Assembly: GCF_042678485.1 (NCBI RefSeq)
Contig: NZ_JBHTKR010000004.1
Span: forward strand, 62,001 to 126,000
Length of the DNA: 64,000 nucleotides
Direction of reading: 5' to 3'
DNA from: Seohaeicola saemankumensis
GTDB taxonomy: Bacteria; Pseudomonadota; Alphaproteobacteria; Rhodobacterales; Rhodobacteraceae
A program made the position numbers and the translations under genes. The notes under the pieces were generated by a model that worked only from the letters and a program-made list of their open reading frames with translations, was not told where the DNA came from and did not search any database. Within the stretch, counting starts at the first letter, position 1. Each line of letters starts with the position of its first letter. This document shows positions 26,620 through 35,813 of this stretch, one piece after another.

Positions 26620-26699
26620 GTGATCCTTTCCCGCAATGCCGAAGAGCGTTTCGCCCGGTTCACGGTTTGGGCGCAGATGTTGGCCCCGGTGCGGGATGA

Positions 26700-27866
26700 T
26701 CAGAAACTGCCGACGCGTCCCGCCAGACCCACCAGCGACCCCAGCAAGCCAACGACCGTCTGTGCCGACGTGACGGGGGACTCTGTCGCAAGCACCGTAT
26801 CCTGCGGGTTCACCCGGAAACCCCGCGCCGCGAAAAGCCCGTCCGCCGATGTCAGATCAAAGGTATAGATGACCTGCGCCTGGCTTGGTCCGTGACCGTC
26901 CTGCCGCAACTGGGATGGTTTGAAATCGCGCAGGATGATCACCCCCTTGGGATTGGCGCGGCTATCGGTCAACCCGCCGATGATCGACAGCGCCTCAAGC
27001 GCGGTGATCTCTTCCTTTTCGAAATGGATCAGCCGTTCGGTGCCCGTCGCTCCGAGAGAGGTGAAATAGCGACTGTCCTCCTCGATCACGATCTTGTCGC
27101 CACCACGCAGGACCGCATTGCGGCGCGTGTCCGAAAACAACTGTTCCGCCCGGATCTCATAGCTGCGCCCCTCGCGGATCACCCGTACCAGCGGATTACG
27201 CAATCCCTGGCTGATGCCGCCGCCCGTGGCGATCATCGACAGGATCGCATGGTTCCGGTCTGGCAGCGGATAGCTGCCGGGGCGCGCCACCCCCGCGACA
27301 AGATCGACCGCGTTCTGACGCCCGCCCGTGACCGCCAGTTGCACCTGTGCCGACGGCACGATGGGCATCAGCGCGTCCTGGATCTTGCGCCGCGCCTGGT
27401 CCGGCGTCAGCCCGGCAATGCCGATCTCGTCCAGGTAGGGCACGAAGATATGACCCTGCGACGAGACGGACAATCCGCTCAGCGCCACCCTGTTTTCGGC
27501 CTGCGAGGTCAGTAGGGAATTTTCCTGGCTGTCCCAGATCACCAGGTCGATCGTGTCCCCCGGACGCACAAGCGGGCTGTCGGGACCCTGCGTTGCTTCC
27601 AGCCAGCGATACCCGCCGGACCAACCGGTCACGGGCCAGCGCGCGATCACCGGAAGGCTTGCACGGGTTACCGGCACGATCTGGAAGGTGGGCGATTCGC
27701 TTTCCTGCTCGCGCAGGATTTCGCCTGTCAGGGCCGCCCCCCTGGGCAGCGTACAGGCCGCCATGGAGAGACAGGCCAGCACAGCCGCGATCAACCTCAA
27801 GGAACCAACTACCAAACCAAACTCCACGACCACACAGGCGACCTTCAACCTGCTTTCTACAGCCAC
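26700..27866 (-). CDS. Outer-membrane polysaccharide export lipoprotein (Wza-like)
   Basis: Up to 388 residues. A hydrophobic leader ends in the lipobox-like ACLSMAAC, so the mature protein probably starts with a lipid-modified Cys. The Poly_export domain is seen as LVRPGDTIDLVIWD, with VSSQGHIFVPYLDEIGIAGLT and SLBB-type repeats after it (GVARPGSYPLP, then a second around IIGGLTDSRANPKG). It should form the outer-membrane channel for exopolysaccharide. The GTG at 27866 has no ribosome site; a TTG at 27815 has GGAG six bases upstream and gives a more usual 20-residue lipoprotein signal. It is divergent from the sugar-modifying genes that follow. Confidence 0.88.
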   Translation of the reverse strand: MAVESRLKVACVVVEFGLVVGSLRLIAAVLACLSMAACTLPRGAALTGEILREQESESPTFQIVPVTRASLPVIARWPVTGWSGGYRWLEATQGPDSPLVRPGDTIDLVIWDSQENSLLTSQAENRVALSGLSVSSQGHIFVPYLDEIGIAGLTPDQARRKIQDALMPIVPSAQVQLAVTGGRQNAVDLVAGVARPGSYPLPDRNHAILSMIATGGGISQGLRNPLVRVIREGRSYEIRAEQLFSDTRRNAVLRGGDKIVIEEDSRYFTSLGATGTERLIHFEKEEITALEALSIIGGLTDSRANPKGVIILRDFKPSQLRQDGHGPSQAQVIYTFDLTSADGLFAARGFRVNPQDTVLATESPVTSAQTVVGLLGSLVGLAGRVGSF

Positions 27867-27917
27867 CGGCAGATGTTAGACAGGCCAAATGTAACGAGTG
27901 TGGCTTGAGTAGGGGTG

Positions 27918-28796
27918 ATGACGCATCAAAGACACGATGCCCCGGTTCTTGTGCTGGGCAGCACGGGACAGTTGGGATCGCTGCTGCGCCACCATTGGCG
28001 CGACAGGCAGAACGTGGTCTGGCAGGCCCGCCGGCCCGGCGCGGTCCCGGCGCTTGTCTGGTCGGCGCAGGATGATCTGAAAGACCTGACCCGCAGACTG
28101 CCGCGCGCCCGTGCGGTCGTGGCGCTCTGGGGGGTTGTTGCCGGGCAAGCCGACGCACTTGCCGCCAACAGGGCGCTGGCCCTGCGCGCGATCGAGATTG
28201 CCCGTGCGACGGGTGCCGGGCGTGTGCTGCACTGCTCCAGCGCCGCGGTCTATCGCCCCGGACCCGACCCTTTGCCTGAAACCGCCATCCCGGCACCGGT
28301 CAATGCCTATGGCCAGGCCAAGCTGGAGATGGAGCAGGCCATTGCCGCGGAACAGAACCGCATGGCGCAGGGCCCGCAAAACATCATCATGCGTATCGGC
28401 AATGTCATCGGTGCAGACAGCCTGTCACGGGCGATGATGCAGGCCCGCCGATGCGGCACAGCCGTCACACTGGACCGATTCGCGGACGGAACAGGGCCGC
28501 GGCGCAGTTTCCTGGCCGGAGCAGACCTCGCGCGATGCATCGCGCGGCTTGTCGATGGCCCGGTGAACATCCTGCCCCCCGTCATCAATCTTGCGGCCAG
28601 CAGCGCCACGGCCATGGCCGATCTTGTGCGCCATGCCGGGCTTGAACCGGACTGGCGCCGCGCGCCTGCGACGGCTGTGCCTCTTGTAGAACTGGACACG
28701 GCCCGCCTGCACCAATGCATCGGCCAGACCGAGATCAGCGCCGATCCGCTGCACCTGATGTCTGACTGGTCGCCAACCTGCGGATGGCTGCGATGA
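27918..28796 (+). CDS. NAD-dependent epimerase/dehydratase family protein
   Basis: About 292 residues. The Rossmann loop LVLGSTGQLGSLL is at the N-terminus, a Ser-rich strand VLHCSSAAVY lies where the catalytic Ser/Thr is expected, and NAYGQAKLEMEQ supplies the Tyr-x3-Lys pair, so the active site looks intact. It probably acts on a nucleotide sugar in exopolysaccharide synthesis, given that it overlaps a sugar-phosphate transferase gene by the ATGA arrangement at 28793-28796. The exact sugar is not predictable. The start may be the GTG at 27915 or the ATG at 27918, both directly after TAGGG. Confidence 0.82.
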   Translation: MTHQRHDAPVLVLGSTGQLGSLLRHHWRDRQNVVWQARRPGAVPALVWSAQDDLKDLTRRLPRARAVVALWGVVAGQADALAANRALALRAIEIARATGAGRVLHCSSAAVYRPGPDPLPETAIPAPVNAYGQAKLEMEQAIAAEQNRMAQGPQNIIMRIGNVIGADSLSRAMMQARRCGTAVTLDRFADGTGPRRSFLAGADLARCIARLVDGPVNILPPVINLAASSATAMADLVRHAGLEPDWRRAPATAVPLVELDTARLHQCIGQTEISADPLHLMSDWSPTCGWLR

Positions 28797-29401
28797 GACC
28801 CGCAAAACGCGGCCTTGATCTGCTGGTCACGGGCCTTCTGGCGCTGGCGATCTGGCCTGTCGGCCTTGTGATCGCCTTGCTTGTGCTGCTGATCGACGGG
28901 CGGCCGGTGTTTCATGTGTCCGAACGCATGAAGACCCAAGACTGCAGCTTTCACCTTTGGAAATTCCGCACCATGCGCCCCGTGACCGGGGATTCCGGCG
29001 TCTCGGGCGGCGACAAATCGGACAGGATCACAAGCCTTGGCCGGTTCCTGCGCCGGACCCGGCTGGACGAGATACCGCAACTGGTCAACATCCTGCGGGG
29101 TGACATCAGCCTTGTCGGCCCCAGACCGCCCTTGCGCCGTTATGTCGAACTTTTTCCCGAAATCTACGGAGAGGTCCTGAAACAGCGCCCCGGCCTGACC
29201 GGGCTGGCAACTCTGGTCTATCACCGCACCGAGGAGCGGCTCTTGAAGGACTGCGCCACACCGCAGGAAACCGAAGAGGTTTATACCCGCCGCTGCATTC
29301 CCACAAAGGCCCGGCTGGATCTGATATATGCCGAAAAACAAGGCATATGCCTGGATCTTCGGCTTGTTCTGGCGACCGTATTTAGATTTCTTTTACCTTG
29401 A
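28793..29401 (+). CDS. Undecaprenyl-phosphate sugar-phosphate transferase
   Basis: 202 residues, the single-membrane-helix form of the WcaJ/PglC-type bacterial sugar transferase family. One N-terminal hydrophobic segment (LDLLVTGLLALAIWPVGLV) precedes the cytosolic catalytic part. That part has FHLWKFRTM, the catalytic region TRLDEIPQLVNILRGDISLVGPRPP split over about 91-113 with the essential DE pair, and the late RPGLTGLATL. It should transfer a sugar phosphate from a nucleotide sugar to undecaprenyl phosphate and so start the repeat unit. The ATG overlaps the stop of the epimerase gene. Confidence 0.92.
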   Translation: MRPAKRGLDLLVTGLLALAIWPVGLVIALLVLLIDGRPVFHVSERMKTQDCSFHLWKFRTMRPVTGDSGVSGGDKSDRITSLGRFLRRTRLDEIPQLVNILRGDISLVGPRPPLRRYVELFPEIYGEVLKQRPGLTGLATLVYHRTEERLLKDCATPQETEEVYTRRCIPTKARLDLIYAEKQGICLDLRLVLATVFRFLLP

Positions 29402-29608
29402 TGCGGAATCATGCTGCCAGATTTTCGCTGGCCTGTGATGCTGTAGTATGATGTGAGGACGTGTTGAGACTCGCGTGGGCCAGGTCTGTCTGATGAGGCG
29501 GGTATTTTTTTAATGAGTTTCGGATCATGAAGATCCGCCTTGTGAACCGGCGTGTTCGGGCCGGTTGCCGCGCAAGACGGGCAACGCTTCGCTGATCCGG
29601 TTTTATGA

Positions 29609-31528
29609 GTGGATCGGCAGATGCAGCAAAAGCTTCTGAAATTCTGTATTGCCATGACAAGACAGCAGAAACGGCTGATCTTGCTGTTTCTGGATACAAC
29701 CGGCGCGGGGCTTGGCTTTCTTCTGGCCGTGCTGCTCGTGAACGGCGGTCTGCCGCAGCCAGGGGGCTTGGCCGGTCTTGTGCCGCATCTGGTCGCGGTC
29801 ACGGTCCTGACCTGCTGCATGACCGTCTACCTGGGCCTGGATCGCGTCAAGCTGAACGCCTATCAACTGCCAAGCCTGGTGAATTCATCCTCCATCGGGA
29901 TGGCCCTGGGTGCGGCGGCCATGCTGGTGGACCAGTTGACCGGCAGCATGCTTCCCTTTGGCGTCTTTCCCGTGCTGTCGATGGTTTTCCTGATCGTGAC
30001 CCTGGGGTCGCGGCTGATCATGAAGGCCATTCTTCTGCAGATCTACAAGCAACAGACGTCGCGCAAACGGGTGCTGATCTATGGCGCGGGCCAGACCGGC
30101 CAGCAACTTGCCGCGGCGCTTGCCACCGACATCGAAGTGCAGACCGTCGCGTTCATCGACGACAATCCGACCTTGCAAAGCCTCATGATCGGCGGGCTGA
30201 TGGTGCATTCGCCAGCGGATATTCCCCATCTGGTCCGCAGCAAGGCGATCGATACCATCGTCCTTGCCATGCCATCGGTCAGCCATTCCATACTGCGCCA
30301 TATCGCCGACCGCTTGAAGGGCTCGGGCTGCGAGGTGCATGTGCTGCCATCCTTCGCAGACCTTGTGCGCCCCGGCGCGCTTGCCCGCCAGGTCCCTGCC
30401 CTCAGACTGTCCGACCTTCTGGGTCGCAGCCGGATGGAGGATGAACTGCCCGGCGTGCGGGATACCTATACCGGGCGCAATATCCTGATCACCGGGGCCG
30501 GTGGTTCGATCGGTTCGGAAATCTGCCGCCAGCTTCTGAGCGCGAAACCCGCAAGCCTGATCCTGCTGGATCACAGCGAACTGTCGCTTTACCGGATCAC
30601 GCGCGAACTGACCGAGATATCCGGCGCCATACGCATCGTTCCCATCCTCGGTTCGGTCTGTGAAGCGTCGCTGGTGCGCCACACGATAGCCACGCATCAG
30701 ATCAACGTGATCCTGCACGCGGCCGCCTACAAGCATGTACCTCTGGTAGAAATCAACGGGATCGAAGGGTTGCGCAACAATGTTCTGGGCACAAAGGTTC
30801 TGGCTGATGCCGCGCGTGCCGCACATGTGGAACGCTTCACGCTGATCTCGACCGACAAGGCCGTCCGGCCCGTCGGCCTGATGGGCTGCTCCAAGCGCCT
30901 TGCCGAACTGATTGTGCAGGACCTTGCGACGCGGTCGGTGACAACCCGGTTCTCGATCGTGCGCTTCGGCAATGTGATGGGATCATCCGGGTCCGTCATC
31001 CCGTTGTTCCAGGAACAGATCGCGCGGGGCGGCCCGGTGACACTGACCCATGATGATGTCACGCGTTATTTCATGACCCTGTCCGAAGCGGTCCGTCTGG
31101 TGCTGGGCGCGGGCGCCTTTTCGCGTGGGGGGGATGTCTTTGTTCTCGACATGGGCGCCCCGGTTCCGATCCGAAAGGTCGCGCGGCAGATGATCGAAGC
31201 CTCTGGTCACACGGTGCGTGATGCCGACAATCCCGAGGGCGATATCGAAATCGTGGTGACCGGCCTGCGCCCCGGCGAGAAACTGCATGAGGAGCTGTTG
31301 ATCGGCTCAGACATGCTGACGACACCGCACCCCAAGATCCTGCGCGCCCAGGAATCTCACCTGTCACAGATCGAAATGGCATCGTTGTTGCAGGGCCTGC
31401 GCATCGGGATCGAAACGCGCGACATGGACAGCACGACCGCCTTGCTCAGACGTTGGGTCGAACGTGCTGCAAGCGGCAATGACATGGCCCCCCCGGAAGA
31501 GGCGGCCGATCCGTCGCGCATTGCCTGA
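29609..31528 (+). CDS. Membrane-bound nucleoside-diphosphate-sugar dehydratase/epimerase (CapD/WbpM/FlaA1 type)
   Basis: 639 residues. Four N-terminal transmembrane segments (to about 135) are followed by a first Rossmann domain (VLIYGAGQTGQQLA) and a second catalytic SDR domain from about 290 with NILITGAGGSIGSE. The catalytic region reads STDKAVRPVGLMGCSKR, the variant with Met in place of Tyr that marks C6-dehydratases such as WbpM and FlaA1. The likely reaction is 4,6-dehydration of UDP-GlcNAc for exopolysaccharide sugar. The start is the GTG at 29609 or the ATG at 29621. The 207-base upstream gap includes two small inverted repeats, CGGATC/GATCCG at 29521-29537 and AACCGG/CCGGTT at 29545-29566. 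Confidence 0.92.
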   Translation: MDRQMQQKLLKFCIAMTRQQKRLILLFLDTTGAGLGFLLAVLLVNGGLPQPGGLAGLVPHLVAVTVLTCCMTVYLGLDRVKLNAYQLPSLVNSSSIGMALGAAAMLVDQLTGSMLPFGVFPVLSMVFLIVTLGSRLIMKAILLQIYKQQTSRKRVLIYGAGQTGQQLAAALATDIEVQTVAFIDDNPTLQSLMIGGLMVHSPADIPHLVRSKAIDTIVLAMPSVSHSILRHIADRLKGSGCEVHVLPSFADLVRPGALARQVPALRLSDLLGRSRMEDELPGVRDTYTGRNILITGAGGSIGSEICRQLLSAKPASLILLDHSELSLYRITRELTEISGAIRIVPILGSVCEASLVRHTIATHQINVILHAAAYKHVPLVEINGIEGLRNNVLGTKVLADAARAAHVERFTLISTDKAVRPVGLMGCSKRLAELIVQDLATRSVTTRFSIVRFGNVMGSSGSVIPLFQEQIARGGPVTLTHDDVTRYFMTLSEAVRLVLGAGAFSRGGDVFVLDMGAPVPIRKVARQMIEASGHTVRDADNPEGDIEIVVTGLRPGEKLHEELLIGSDMLTTPHPKILRAQESHLSQIEMASLLQGLRIGIETRDMDSTTALLRRWVERAASGNDMAPPEEAADPSRIA

Positions 31529-31554
31529 CTTGTCCGGACGCCGGAACGGACAAG
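31529..31554 (+). terminator. Possible terminator after the CapD-like gene
   Basis: An 8-bp stem CTTGTCCG / CGGACAAG with a 10-base loop directly after the stop codon. There is no T-run behind it, so it may be only an mRNA-stabilising hairpin. Confidence 0.4.
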
Positions 31555-31711
31555 GGCAAGGACCACGCCCCGACCATCGCAACCCCTGACCCATTCGTTA
31601 AAATCCCGACGAAACGCCCCAGTTTGGCCACAGAGGCGCAAGCGCTCATTAACCGGCTATCACCAATCCTGACCGTGGTGAGTGAACGGCCGGGGGGTCG
31701 GGGAGTTTGGG

Positions 31712-34048
31712 ATGGGTCTTTATCGGATCGCGTTCGGCGGCGTGCTGGGCGGTGGCATGCCGACATTCGTTACAGGCATTGCAGACCTGGAAATTCTGAC
31801 AGGCGCGGGGGATCCTGTGCTGATCTCGACGACGCGGGCCGGTGGCGGCATGGCCGCGTTCAACGCAAACACCGGCGCTTTGACCAGGACGCAACCGACA
31901 TCGGCGGATTTGGCGCAATTGATCGCGCCAGACCTCGCGATACTGCCAGCCGGGGGGCAGACCTTTCTGGTCACGCTGGGCCTGCGCGATGCCACACTGC
32001 CCGCCATCCCGATCCTGCCGTCCGGTGCTTTCGGTGCCATGACCGGCATCGGCGCATCCGGCCAAAGCCTGGATCTGGTCACCGGCCTGGTTCAGGCCCG
32101 TTTCGGCGAGATGCAGCATGTCTTTGCCTCTGTTGCAGGCACCGGGCTGATGCGACTGGACCCGCAAGGTGGCTTGCAGTTCGCCGCGCAACCCGTTGCG
32201 CTGACGGGCGCAGGTGCGCGGCACAGGGTCAGCGAAATCCTGTCCGTTACGCTGGCACAGCGCGACTATCTTGTGACCAGCCATGCAACGGCGGATACGA
32301 TCGCCGTTCACCGTGTCGAAGAGGGCGGCGCCCTGCGGCGCGTCTCGGAAATCGGCGCTTCTCAGGGCTTGGGCATCGATGCGCCCGCGGCCATGGTGCC
32401 GGTGCAGGTCGATGGCACGCAATTTGTCGTGCTGGCCTCGACCCTCAGCTCATCGCTCAGCGTCTTCACCCTTGGCGCAGAGGGCAGGCTGACCCCGGTT
32501 GATCATGTCATCGACGATCTGAATACCCGCTTCCATCGTGTGACAGCCCTTGATGCCGTCACCGTCGGAGACCGCAATTTCATCATCGCAGGCGGGGCGG
32601 ATGACGGTGTGTCCGTCTTCCTCATGCTGCCCGGCGGGCGGCTGCTGCATATGGACAGCATGGCCGACACCGTGACCGCGGCCCTGGCCAACGTGTCCAA
32701 CCTTGCAGGATTTCAAACACCGCAGGGCCTGGGGATCTTTGCGACCAGTGAAACAGAACCGGGCATCACCCGGCTTTCGGTCGATATCACGAACCGCGGG
32801 GAGACCCGGACCGGCACGACAGCCGCGGATATCGTCACCGGCGGATCGCTGGATGATATCCTTGCCGGCGGCGCCGGCGCGGATACGATCAACGGTGGCG
32901 CAGGCCATGACATCGTGATGGATGGCGCGGGCAATGACCGCATGACGGGCGGACCGGGCGCCGATATTTTCGTTCTGGCCGCTGATGGCGCGCCAGATGT
33001 GATCACCGATTTCCAACCCGGTCAGGACCGGCTGGACCTGAGCGCCTGGGTCGGGCTTGTCTCGGCCGATCAGTTGCGGATCGAGACGCGCAGCTGGGGG
33101 GCGGAACTGGGGTTTCAGTCCGAATCCCTCGAGATCCGCAGCGCCTCGGGTGGCGGTCTGGCCAGGGCCGACATTCTATGGGCCCCCGTTCTCAACCTGT
33201 CCCGCATCCCTGTCGGAACTCTGACCGAGAACGGGGGGAACACACAGCCCATTACCCCACCTCCGCCGCAACCGCCGCCGCAGGGGCTTTCCCTGACTGG
33301 TGGGCCGGGCAATGACAGGCTTGTCGGGGGCAACGGCAATGACACGCTGGATGGTGCGGGCGGCAACGACACGTTGACCGGCGGCGCCGGGAACGACAGG
33401 CTTGTCGGCGGAGCAGGGGCCGATCAGCTTCTCGGCGGGGCGGGCCAGGATACGCTGATCGGGTGGACCGGGGCCGATGTGATGGATGGGGGCGACGGGG
33501 CCGACCTTTACATGGTCGATGCCTTCGACAGGGTGCAGGACAGCGGTGCAACCGGCAGCGACCGCGCACAGATCTATCAGGACAGCGGCATTGCCCTGAA
33601 CCTCGCGGGGTGGAGCGGGGTCGAGCGGGTACATGGCTTCAGCGGCAATGACACATTGGATGCAACGACCTGGACCGACGCGGTTTTCCTGTTCGGGGAA
33701 CGCGGCAATGACATGCTGCGCGGCGGCGCGGGGCATGACACGCTGATCGGCGGGCCGGGCAATGACACCCTGTCTGGCGGCGCGGGTGATGACTGGCTGT
33801 CGGGTGGCGCAGGTGCCGATCACTTCGTCTTTCGCCCCGGTTTCGGACGCGATGTGATCGCGCGCTTCGATCAGGGCGAAGACAGGATCGTGTTTGCGGA
33901 CCATAAGGGACCGATGCAATTCTCGTCCCTTCAGATCTCCCAGTTCAACGCCGATGCGGTGGTCCGAACGTCGATTGGCGGGCAAGACCTTGTGATCCTT
34001 GCGGATTTCGACGCGTTGCGCCTGACGGCCGATGATTTTCTTTTCTGA
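31712..34048 (+). CDS. RTX-type calcium-binding repeat protein, probable type I secretion substrate
   Basis: 778 residues. About 1-370 is strand-rich with repeated blocks that look like beta-propeller blades (for example FVVLASTLSSSLSVFTL and NFIIAGGADDGVSVFLML). It is followed by three groups of GGxGxDxLx nonapeptides, encoded near 32840-32985, 33295-33510 and 33640-33830. The first two are separated by a spacer and a proline run (PPPPQPPPQG). The C-terminus ends in hydrophobic DDFLF, as in many ABC-exported RTX proteins with uncleaved C-terminal signals. There is no N-terminal signal peptide. The start at 31712 follows GGGGAG at good spacing. It is likely an extracellular or surface protein linked to the neighbouring exopolysaccharide genes; its function is unknown. 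Confidence 0.88.
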   Translation: MGLYRIAFGGVLGGGMPTFVTGIADLEILTGAGDPVLISTTRAGGGMAAFNANTGALTRTQPTSADLAQLIAPDLAILPAGGQTFLVTLGLRDATLPAIPILPSGAFGAMTGIGASGQSLDLVTGLVQARFGEMQHVFASVAGTGLMRLDPQGGLQFAAQPVALTGAGARHRVSEILSVTLAQRDYLVTSHATADTIAVHRVEEGGALRRVSEIGASQGLGIDAPAAMVPVQVDGTQFVVLASTLSSSLSVFTLGAEGRLTPVDHVIDDLNTRFHRVTALDAVTVGDRNFIIAGGADDGVSVFLMLPGGRLLHMDSMADTVTAALANVSNLAGFQTPQGLGIFATSETEPGITRLSVDITNRGETRTGTTAADIVTGGSLDDILAGGAGADTINGGAGHDIVMDGAGNDRMTGGPGADIFVLAADGAPDVITDFQPGQDRLDLSAWVGLVSADQLRIETRSWGAELGFQSESLEIRSASGGGLARADILWAPVLNLSRIPVGTLTENGGNTQPITPPPPQPPPQGLSLTGGPGNDRLVGGNGNDTLDGAGGNDTLTGGAGNDRLVGGAGADQLLGGAGQDTLIGWTGADVMDGGDGADLYMVDAFDRVQDSGATGSDRAQIYQDSGIALNLAGWSGVERVHGFSGNDTLDATTWTDAVFLFGERGNDMLRGGAGHDTLIGGPGNDTLSGGAGDDWLSGGAGADHFVFRPGFGRDVIARFDQGEDRIVFADHKGPMQFSSLQISQFNADAVVRTSIGGQDLVILADFDALRLTADDFLF

Positions 34049-34175
34049 TCAGCAGGACAGTCGGCAGGCTGGCATGCACGCCACATGTCAGCCGTCACGA
34101 TCCACGGGCTGAATGACCTCTGGACGTTTCGGTCCCTTCTCTGTTTGATTTGGGGGTCATCAGGGGGGCAACATC

Positions 34176-35807
34176 ATGGGCTTCGATTATGTTATCGTTG
34201 GCGGAGGATCGGCAGGATCGACCCTTGCGGCGCGGTTGACCGAGGACCCGAATACCACTGTCTGCCTGCTGGAAGCCGGCGGATCGGGCAAAAGCCTTCT
34301 GGTGCGGGTCCCCGCTGCGGCTATCGCCGCTTTGCCCGGGCGGCCGAAACTGGGCAACTGGGCCTTTGAAACCGTCCCGCAGCCGGGCCTGAAGGGGCGC
34401 AAGGGCTACCAGCCGCGCGGCAAGGGTCTTGGCGGATCCTCGGCGATCAACGCGATGCTCTACGTGCGCGGCCATCGCAAGGATTATGACGGCTGGGCCG
34501 ATCAGGGATGCAAGGGCTGGTCCTGGGATGAGGTTCTGCCCTATTTCCGCCGGGCCGAGAACAACGAACGCGGCACGAATCCCGATCATGGTGCAAGCGG
34601 ACCGCTGCAGGTTTCCGATCAGAAAAGCCCCCGCCCGATCACGCATGCCTTCGTCGAGGCCGCAACGCAGTTGCAACACCGGGTCCGCGACGATTTCAAC
34701 ACCGGCGAAACCGAAGGCGTCGGGCTGTTTCAGGTCACGCAATTCCACGATCCGGCGCGCAACGGGGAACGCTGTTCCGCGGCTGCCGCCTATCTTCATC
34801 CGGTCATGCAAAGACCTAACCTGACAGTGCTGACCGGGGCGCATGCCACGCGCATCCTGTTCCAGGGCAAGCGCGCCACCGGCGTCACCTATCGGCTTGG
34901 GCGCGAGGACAGGAAGGTCGACGCGCGGCGCGAGGTCATCCTTTGCGGCGGCACTTTCAATTCGCCACAACTGCTGCAACTCTCGGGGGTTGGTCGCGCC
35001 GAAGATATCAAGAAACACGGCATTGCCATGGTTCATGAACTGCCAGGCGTGGGGCAGAACCTGCAGGATCACCTTGATTTCATTCTGGCCTACAAATCGA
35101 AGGACACGGATAACTTCGGAATTGGCCTGATCGGCACGATCAATCTGATCAGACACATGCTGCAATGGCGCAAGGACGGGACCGGCATGATTGCAACCCC
35201 CTTTGCCGAGGGCGCCGCTTTCCTGAAAACCGACGACGCGCTGGATCGTCCGGATATCCAGTTGCATTTCGTGATCTCGGTCGTGGACGATCATGCCCGC
35301 AGATTGCATCTGGGGTATGGGTTTTCCTGCCATGTCTGCGCATTGCACCCCCATTCGCGCGGGTCCGTTTTCCTGCAATCACCCGATCCGATGGCGCCTC
35401 CCGGTATCGATCCGCAATACCTGTCCGATCCGCGCGATCTGTCAGCGACGATCAAGGGGGCAAAGATGGCCCGCGCGATCATGCAGGCGCCCGCCTTGGA
35501 CAGGTATCGTCACAAGGAACTGTTTCTGCCCGATACCCTGACTGACGCGGAATGGGAGGATCACATCCGCGCGCGTGCAGACACGATCTATCACCCGGTC
35601 GGTACCTGCCGAATGGGTATAGATCCCCTGGCGGTCGTTGACCCCGAATTGCGGGTTCATGGTCTGGAAGGGCTACGCATCGTCGATGCGTCGGTGATGC
35701 CGACACTGGTAGGCGGGAACACCAACGCCCCCACGATCATGATCGCGGAAAAGGCGGCCGACCTGATCCGCGGGGTACGGGCCACCGCGCGCGCGGCCGC
35801 GCGCTGA
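34176..35807 (+). CDS. GMC family FAD oxidoreductase (choline dehydrogenase-like)
   Basis: 543 residues. The N-terminal dinucleotide fold is YVIVGGGSAGSTLAARL, and GMC signature 1 is near GKGLGGSSAINAMLYVRGH. Signature 2 is GGTFNSPQLLQLSGVG, and the catalytic His lies in YHPVGTCRMG, with the C-terminal GGNTNAPTIMIAEKA completing the active site. Such enzymes oxidise alcohols (choline, long-chain or polyethylene-glycol-type alcohols), passing electrons to a quinone. No betB or betaine genes are adjacent, so choline is not supported as the substrate. The gene stands alone between the RTX gene and the convergent tonB, 6 bases from the latter. Confidence 0.92.
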   Translation: MGFDYVIVGGGSAGSTLAARLTEDPNTTVCLLEAGGSGKSLLVRVPAAAIAALPGRPKLGNWAFETVPQPGLKGRKGYQPRGKGLGGSSAINAMLYVRGHRKDYDGWADQGCKGWSWDEVLPYFRRAENNERGTNPDHGASGPLQVSDQKSPRPITHAFVEAATQLQHRVRDDFNTGETEGVGLFQVTQFHDPARNGERCSAAAAYLHPVMQRPNLTVLTGAHATRILFQGKRATGVTYRLGREDRKVDARREVILCGGTFNSPQLLQLSGVGRAEDIKKHGIAMVHELPGVGQNLQDHLDFILAYKSKDTDNFGIGLIGTINLIRHMLQWRKDGTGMIATPFAEGAAFLKTDDALDRPDIQLHFVISVVDDHARRLHLGYGFSCHVCALHPHSRGSVFLQSPDPMAPPGIDPQYLSDPRDLSATIKGAKMARAIMQAPALDRYRHKELFLPDTLTDAEWEDHIRARADTIYHPVGTCRMGIDPLAVVDPELRVHGLEGLRIVDASVMPTLVGGNTNAPTIMIAEKAADLIRGVRATARAAAR

Positions 35808-35813
35808 TCCGGG

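Noticed and set aside
29521..29566. Two short inverted repeats before the CapD-like gene as a riboswitch
   Set aside because: Stems of only 6 bp with no conserved riboswitch core; noted in the gene entry as minor leader structure.
33295..33830. Repeated DNA that could be taken for a CRISPR or satellite array
   Set aside because: The periodicity is the nonapeptide code of RTX calcium-binding repeats inside one reading frame; the copies are diverged and without spacers.
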